Positions 7,191-11,966 of a stretch of 11,966 nt of DNA are shown piece after piece. A program made the position numbers and the translations under genes. The stretch comes from Opitutales bacterium (GTDB lineage Bacteria > Verrucomicrobiota > Verrucomicrobiae > Opitutales > CAG-312): NCBI GenBank assembly GCA_017623955.1, contig JAGAOA010000054.1, positions 1 through 11,966 of the forward strand, read 5' to 3'. The notes beneath the pieces are model-generated. The model did no database searches. It was not told the origin of the DNA and worked only from the letters and a program-made list of their open reading frames with translations. The first letter of the stretch is position 1; every line of letters begins with the position of its first letter.

Positions 7191-9898
7191 TTTTGTAAGA
7201 GTTCGGTAAAGGTTTTTGTTGATAAATTGAAGGTGCCTGAACACATCTCATACTGAGGCTTTGTATTGTCCATAAAAATTTCATTTTTTATGTCAGCTAT
7301 AATATCGCACATTTTTTCTTCTGCGTAGTTTAGTTCTTGTTCCGATATATCCCAAGTATCGATTGCCGTAGATGCAGTATCATTGGGAGATATAAAATAA
7401 GCACATTGACTGTTTACATGCATTTTTTTATTAAAAGCAAGAACGTATAAAGGCATTTGTAGGTTTTCCCAAACAGGTTTATCAGTTTCGTCAGTAGTTT
7501 TGTAGTGAGTTTTCTTAGTTTTTTCTAGTTCAAATTTAGAATATGTTTTGTAGTCAATAATGCAATACTTGTCTAGGTTGGGATTATAATCTATTCTATC
7601 AATAGAACCAACTGTACGCATTCCATTTATATTTATTGAAAATCTCCATTCAGGTTTTTCAAAAATCTGCCAACCATCAATTGCTCTTTGTGCTTGTACA
7701 TTTGCAACAGCCGCCAATTTTTGACGCATTGTATAAAGTTGAATTCTAACTTCAGCCGACAACTCGTTACCAAATTCATTAAATTGAAATTCATCGATAC
7801 ACGAGTTCAAGTATGAATAAATTTCTTGAGAATTTTGACTGTTTTTGTACCTTGAAGTTGCAAATTTTCCCATTATTGAATGGAAAATAGTTCCATATTG
7901 TAATGCATCAAGTTCTGTTTTGTTTGGTGTTACTTCGCTTGCTTGGAGAATGTAATTCACATAAAATTCGATAGGCGAATTTAAATATGTATTAAATTTT
8001 GAAGCCGACATCGAAAAATTTTCAGGTAGTTTTTTGTTAATGTTTAAAGGAATTGGTGTTGGGGCAGATAGTTCCATCTTTTCGCGTATCGGTTCTGTAA
8101 ATAAGAATTTTATTCTTGATGCTAAATGTTTATCATCTGCTTGCATTAAAATTCTAGATGGCATTATTGGCGCCTCTGAGGCGTCTTTTAGAGAGAATAA
8201 TATGTGGGTGCTATTGGGCCTAGTCTGTAATAATGTTTCTAGCATATAGGCATCGCGAGCACGTCTAATTTGTGAATTTCTCAAGCCCAAACGTTGTTTT
8301 AGATTGTCTGTTAAAAATTGATTTTCACTTTCGGTCAATGGTACAGTACCATCGTTTATATCACATAAAAGCAGATGTTGTTTGTTGCTCCAAAAAATTT
8401 CAATCCAGTTGTTTAAAGCTATTGCGTTTTCATAGTTTTTTGTTTCAGAACTTGGAACATCAAGCGAATTCAGCAATAAATCATTCACTTCGTTAGGCAA
8501 CAGTTCTATTTTTATTTTTGCAATTTCTTCTGCTGTAGTTTTTAAGACTTCTAGAGCTTCTCGCTCAAAATCAATGGGGAAGTTTGGTGTTGTTTCTACA
8601 ACTGTCATTATATCTTGTGCGGTGTTTAATACTTTTATTGCATCAGACGATGTTAAATTAGATATTGTTTCATTAATGAGTATATATGTATTTGCAATAT
8701 CTATTTCATTGCGATTTGTGATAATATTAATGAGCTTTTGTGAAGTTGTTGGAACAAATCTTTCGCGTAATTCATCTGTACATTTTAATAGTGTAGCTTT
8801 TTCTATTCCAGTTTTATTGGCAATGTAAGTAGACATTAATGGATTTATCAACACTTCAAAGAAGCGTGAAAACATATCGTTTTCTTTACATACGGCAGAT
8901 GCTTTTAAAAGTTTAAATAACGCACTTTGCGATAACTTTTTATTTTCTGGAATATATGCCGACATCCCATATTTGTTGAAGTATGTAATGAATATATCTG
9001 CATTTTTTGTCTGTTCGCACGATACAGATAATGCGTTGCAAGCTTTGTCTGCATATTTCATTGCTATTTTTGCGACACTTTCAGCCTCATCTTCAACCGA
9101 TGTATAAACAAAAGTATTCTTTTCTGAAATATCTATAGATTTTTCAGCGTATGAGCTTGGTTTAGGTCTTCCGAGTTCATCGAAATTATCTTTTGAGGCA
9201 TTTGATGCAACAAGTATATATGTTTTAGATTTCTTCGCTAATGCATTTAATAAAACACTTGTGCTACTTGGAATATCCGCGTTTGCTGCAATGGCAATTT
9301 TTTTGTATTCTGTTTCTGCATTTTTTAATGCTTCTATTAAAGCATCGTATTTGCATTTTTTATCGCCAAGGGCTTTTTTGTATTCTGTTTCTAAAAATTT
9401 TAGTTCTTTCCAGATTGATATTTCAAATGCTTCAAAATTTGAATTTGAACTTAAGAAATTATGTACATCGGCAAAGGTGTATGGCTTTTCTGATAAAATA
9501 CTTTTTAATTTTTCTAGTTCTTTTGCAGTTTCAAGCATACGTTCTCGTGGAGGACGTCCATTTTTAAATATGGCGGAATATTCTTTGGCACTTTCAAGGG
9601 CTTGAAGCCATGCGGCAATGCGTTCAGGTAAAGTTGCAACTTGAGTAGATGTTGTAATTTTAGATATAAACTGTTCTAAAGTCGTTATAGTTAATCCCGA
9701 CATCGCTTTAATACCTTTTTTTGCTAGCATATTTAATATTTCTGCTCGTAGGTTTTTTACAGCCGACTTTGTTGGAACAATAACTAGAGAATTGTCGAAA
9801 TACGTAGGAATTTGTGCATCGACAAAATTGGAACATAACCATTTGGCTATTGTTTTTGGTACTGAATTATCTAAAGGTATATATACTATATTCTCCAT
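7187..9898 (-). CDS. addB: AddB-like PD-(D/E)XK nuclease subunit
   Basis: This 903-residue protein is the partner of the downstream AddA-like protein. The N-terminus (VIVPTKSAVKNLRAEI, about 38-53) resembles an AddB helicase-like fold, but I see no Walker A loop, so it probably does not hydrolyse ATP. LLCDINDGTVP at 510-520 matches the conserved AddB/RecC-type segment before the nuclease. The nuclease spans about 630-903: YGTIFH with H673, GSIDRI with D767, IIDYKT with D782 and K784, and QMPLY with Q814 and Y818, so it looks active. Classical AddB holds an iron-sulphur cluster through one cysteine before the nuclease and three near the end. Here the first position reads YLNSPIEFY without cysteine, and the C-terminus has a single cysteine, so the cluster seems absent. 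The start at 9898 has no Shine-Dalgarno. addB overlaps addA by ATGA. Confidence 0.88.
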   Translation of the reverse strand: MENIVYIPLDNSVPKTIAKWLCSNFVDAQIPTYFDNSLVIVPTKSAVKNLRAEILNMLAKKGIKAMSGLTITTLEQFISKITTSTQVATLPERIAAWLQALESAKEYSAIFKNGRPPRERMLETAKELEKLKSILSEKPYTFADVHNFLSSNSNFEAFEISIWKELKFLETEYKKALGDKKCKYDALIEALKNAETEYKKIAIAANADIPSSTSVLLNALAKKSKTYILVASNASKDNFDELGRPKPSSYAEKSIDISEKNTFVYTSVEDEAESVAKIAMKYADKACNALSVSCEQTKNADIFITYFNKYGMSAYIPENKKLSQSALFKLLKASAVCKENDMFSRFFEVLINPLMSTYIANKTGIEKATLLKCTDELRERFVPTTSQKLINIITNRNEIDIANTYILINETISNLTSSDAIKVLNTAQDIMTVVETTPNFPIDFEREALEVLKTTAEEIAKIKIELLPNEVNDLLLNSLDVPSSETKNYENAIALNNWIEIFWSNKQHLLLCDINDGTVPLTESENQFLTDNLKQRLGLRNSQIRRARDAYMLETLLQTRPNSTHILFSLKDASEAPIMPSRILMQADDKHLASRIKFLFTEPIREKMELSAPTPIPLNINKKLPENFSMSASKFNTYLNSPIEFYVNYILQASEVTPNKTELDALQYGTIFHSIMGKFATSRYKNSQNSQEIYSYLNSCIDEFQFNEFGNELSAEVRIQLYTMRQKLAAVANVQAQRAIDGWQIFEKPEWRFSININGMRTVGSIDRIDYNPNLDKYCIIDYKTYSKFELEKTKKTHYKTTDETDKPVWENLQMPLYVLAFNKKMHVNSQCAYFISPNDTASTAIDTWDISEQELNYAEEKMCDIIADIKNEIFMDNTKPQYEMCSGTFNLSTKTFTELLQK

Positions 9899-9967
9899 AA
9901 CTGAACAGGGAAATACTTATTAAGTTATATTCGTAAATTAGCAATATTTTTCATAAAAAAATGTTTA

Positions 9968-9982
9968 AATACGTTACGTATT
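9968..9982. promoter_or_regulatory. Perfect 7-1-7 palindrome upstream of the lipoprotein-comEC operon
   Basis: AATACGT-T-ACGTATT is an exact palindrome ending 15 bases before the ATG at 9998, and touching an alternative GTG at 9983. It lies in the short region shared with the divergent addB promoter. Its size and symmetry suit a dimeric repressor or activator site. It could also fold as a small hairpin that masks translation initiation. No matching second copy is seen in the window. Confidence 0.45.
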
Positions 9983-9997
9983 GTGCATAATCGTGAT

Positions 9998-11047
9998 ATG
10001 AAATTTTTTAAGTTACTACTATTAACAACTTGTTTTCTATGTGTGTGTGCGTGTTCAACTAAAGTCGATTTGGCATTTGAACGAAAGTTGGAGCGTAAAA
10101 TAGGAGTAATTCTTCCTCTTTCAAACTCACCAGTTGCGACAGATATAGCCGATGGTATGGCTTTAGCTCTTGCCGAATTTAACTCTTCGCATAAGCAATC
10201 TGAAAAATTTGAGTTTTATTTTGAAGATATAAACGCAAAAAATCCTCCATTAAAAGCCGTTTCAAATTTGAGTGAAAAAGGTGTTCGAGTTTTTTGTGTA
10301 GGTTTTGATAAAGAGATTATAAAAGTTCACAAACTATTCTCAGGTATGAGTGGAGCTTTTTTTAATTTTATGATGAATTATCCGCCAGCCACTGTGCAGG
10401 GATATAATTCTACTAGAATATTTTTTAACATCGCTCAAGAGGCTGATATGTTGGCAGAATGTGCTTTGAAAAAAGACGGGGAAAAAACATTTGTGATATT
10501 GTCCGAAGATTCTAATGCAGGTAAGTCTGCGGGAGATTTTCTCAACTTTTCCATTTCAGCATCCGATAGAAAAGTTTTTCGGGATTTTTTTACCAAAGGC
10601 GAAACTCGTTTTGATATTTTTGCATCACAAATTATTACACAGAAGCCCCGAGCCATATTTTATATTGGCGATGGTTTTGAATTTCCCTATTTAGAAAAAT
10701 CTTTAAAACAAAATGGCTATAAAGGCTTGCTTTTTAGAAATAGAGGTATGGATTTAAACGTAGTACCATCGCTTCATAGTAAATGTCCTATTTCGTTGTT
10801 TGAGAAGTGTTCATCATTTTCTGAAAAATTCAAACAAACATTTTTTCACAAGTTTTCGCGTAAGCCTAGTATATTTGCTGCATGGGGATACGATAGTGCA
10901 AATCTTTTGATAACAGCAATGATGTCGTCAGATTTTCAAGTTTCAAAAATGCGAGACCAATTTTGCAATGTGCAAAAACAAGGAGTAGTAGGTAATTTGA
11001 AATTTGATTTTTCTGCTGATTGTACTATAAATCTTATCTTAGAATGA
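9998..11047 (+). CDS. Lipoprotein with a type I periplasmic-binding (LIVBP-like) fold
   Basis: From the ATG at 9998 the protein has 349 residues. MKFFKLLLLTTCFLCVCAC is a lipoprotein signal peptide with lipobox VCAC. C19 would be lipidated, and serine at +2 favours the outer membrane. The mature part starts as a type I periplasmic-binding protein (KIGVILPLS, 34-42, then a helix DGMALALAEF). It continues with the two-lobed pattern seen in branched-chain amino-acid receptors and in LpoA/LppC-type activators of penicillin-binding proteins. No ABC permease or ATPase gene is nearby, so transport is unproven. The stop overlaps the comEC start as ATGA, so the two are probably translated together. 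A GTG at 9983 could add five residues, but neither start has a good Shine-Dalgarno. The fold is fairly sure; ligand and role are unknown. Confidence 0.82.
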   Translation: MKFFKLLLLTTCFLCVCACSTKVDLAFERKLERKIGVILPLSNSPVATDIADGMALALAEFNSSHKQSEKFEFYFEDINAKNPPLKAVSNLSEKGVRVFCVGFDKEIIKVHKLFSGMSGAFFNFMMNYPPATVQGYNSTRIFFNIAQEADMLAECALKKDGEKTFVILSEDSNAGKSAGDFLNFSISASDRKVFRDFFTKGETRFDIFASQIITQKPRAIFYIGDGFEFPYLEKSLKQNGYKGLLFRNRGMDLNVVPSLHSKCPISLFEKCSSFSEKFKQTFFHKFSRKPSIFAAWGYDSANLLITAMMSSDFQVSKMRDQFCNVQKQGVVGNLKFDFSADCTINLILE

Positions 11048-11966
11048 GGTATTTATTAAAAAAGAGTTTAGTAGCATATCCTGTGTTTTCTTTCTTTGTT
11101 GCGGCAATGTCTGCTACAACTTTGGCTGGAACGTTTGCAAACTTACGCGATTATTCGTTTACGTTTTTGTGGATAGGAGTAGGTCTTTTAATATTTGAGT
11201 TTATTTGTAGTGTTTTTAGATATTGTTGTGTGTCTAAATCAAAGGTTCGTTTAATACGTCGCATATTGATAGCGATGTCGTTTTTCTGTATTTGTGTATT
11301 CCTATTTTTTCTTCGTGTTAAAGAAAATCCAAATCCGTCGTTTCCGCCTAGCGAAGTTACATTTAAAGGCGAAGTTTTAGAAGTTTCTTATTCTGAGAAG
11401 GGAACAGTTTATGGTATTGTGAACGTTCAAGAATGTAAGTATCAGTTTCTTGTTGGAAGTGAAGTTTGGTTTACATTTGCCAATTATAAGAAAGGCAAGC
11501 AATACGATATTCCATATATAAAGCGAGGAGATGTCATAAATGTTTTTGGTGTAGTTCGTTCTGTTGTAGATAAACAACCGATGGCATGGGGATATGTAAA
11601 AGACATAGATGCAACTAGATCATTTAACAAATATCTTCAAAGTAGGTTTGTGTATTTTAAGATGTTTGCCAATCCTAGCGACGTTAAAATTATATCTAGT
11701 AGAGATGAAAAGTATTGGGGTGAACATATAGCCGAGAAAATAGATAATTCGTTGTCTAAAACTTTTTGTATTGATGAAGACAATTCAAAGTATCTCAACA
11801 CATTGAAAGCCATGGTGCTAGGAAATAAAGCTAATTTGACATCGCAACAGAAAACTTGGTTTAAAGACACAGGAACAATGCATATTTTTGCTGTTAGTGG
11901 GTTGCATGTTGGTGTTGTTGCCTGTGTTTTATTTGTTTTGTTATCTATATTATGTATCCGATGGAG
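11044..11966 (+). CDS. comEC: ComEC/Rec2-family DNA-uptake channel (C-terminus beyond the window)
   Basis: The 307 codons present begin at the ATG overlapping the previous stop, and the frame is open to the right edge. ComEC carries single-stranded DNA across the inner membrane during natural transformation. Three hydrophobic segments (about 8-31, 39-62 and 69-91) precede a soluble region of about 92-250 with the OB-like DUF4131 position. LKAMVLGNK...TGTMHIFAVSGLHVG (255-290) then opens the Competence domain. Its FAVSGLHVG is the family hallmark ((I/V)SGLHVG). Most of the membrane channel and any C-terminal metallo-beta-lactamase-like domain would lie past the window. It appears to be the second gene of an operon with the solute-binding lipoprotein. 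Whether the cell is truly competent cannot be told from one gene. Confidence 0.93.
   Translation, partial: MRYLLKKSLVAYPVFSFFVAAMSATTLAGTFANLRDYSFTFLWIGVGLLIFEFICSVFRYCCVSKSKVRLIRRILIAMSFFCICVFLFFLRVKENPNPSFPPSEVTFKGEVLEVSYSEKGTVYGIVNVQECKYQFLVGSEVWFTFANYKKGKQYDIPYIKRGDVINVFGVVRSVVDKQPMAWGYVKDIDATRSFNKYLQSRFVYFKMFANPSDVKIISSRDEKYWGEHIAEKIDNSLSKTFCIDEDNSKYLNTLKAMVLGNKANLTSQQKTWFKDTGTMHIFAVSGLHVGVVACVLFVLLSILCIRW

Noticed and set aside
7191..7244. AddA start at 7244
   Set aside because: It would overlap addB by 58 bases and add 18 non-conserved residues; the ATGA overlap at 7190 is the more natural start.
9915..9925. Small palindrome ACTTA-T-TAAGT near the addB start
   Set aside because: Five-base AT-rich arms are expected by chance in this composition, and it does not match the 9968-9982 palindrome.
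9899..9997. Promoters for addB and for the lipoprotein-comEC operon
   Set aside because: Promoters must be near, but every hexamer pair with 16-18 base spacing matched consensus poorly, so none could be placed.

Overview
The window is AT-rich bacterial DNA, about one-third G+C by eye, and densely coded. It holds eight protein genes and no intergenic stretch longer than about 175 bases. I saw no tRNA, rRNA, CRISPR array, insertion sequence or prophage gene. The host is probably a low-G+C, Gram-negative, gut-type bacterium. A likely outer-membrane lipoprotein points that way. The AddB-like nuclease (motif 'ELDALQYGTIFH') and the AddA-like helicase (motif 'SASAGSGKTF') recall Verrucomicrobiota, perhaps Opitutales. 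Bacteroidota is the main alternative. The taxonomy is inferred from remembered family resemblance and is not firm.

Bases 1-2614 (minus strand) form an amino-sugar and sugar-derivative block. In transcription order it reads PIG-L/LmbE deacetylase, then glucosamine-6-phosphate deaminase (nagB), then a Gfo/Idh/MocA oxidoreductase that runs off the left edge. A terminator-like hairpin and a candidate promoter lie between the deacetylase and nagB. nagB and the oxidoreductase, 42 bases apart, are therefore probably one transcript, with the deacetylase on its own. A divergent MFS transporter of the nucleoside/oligosaccharide:H+ symporter type (2760-4001) shares the deacetylase's upstream region, which carries a perfect 12-bp inverted repeat. 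A plausible reading is uptake by the MFS protein, N-deacetylation by PIG-L and deamination by NagB to fructose-6-phosphate. The real substrate cannot be read from sequence.

Bases 4053-9898 (minus strand) hold a two-gene addB-addA recombination operon whose genes overlap by ATGA. Both proteins keep RecB-type nuclease motifs; only AddA keeps a full set of UvrD-type helicase motifs. A strong bidirectional terminator separates it from the convergent MFS gene.

Bases 9983-11966 (plus strand) hold a lipoprotein with a type I periplasmic-binding fold, overlapped by ATGA with the start of comEC, the DNA-uptake channel gene, which runs off the right edge. This operon diverges from addBA across a short intergenic region containing a perfect 7-1-7 palindrome. 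Natural DNA uptake and processing of DNA ends thus sit back to back. The pairing of an orphan solute-binding lipoprotein with comEC is the least expected arrangement here. I found nothing that clearly amounts to an undescribed system.
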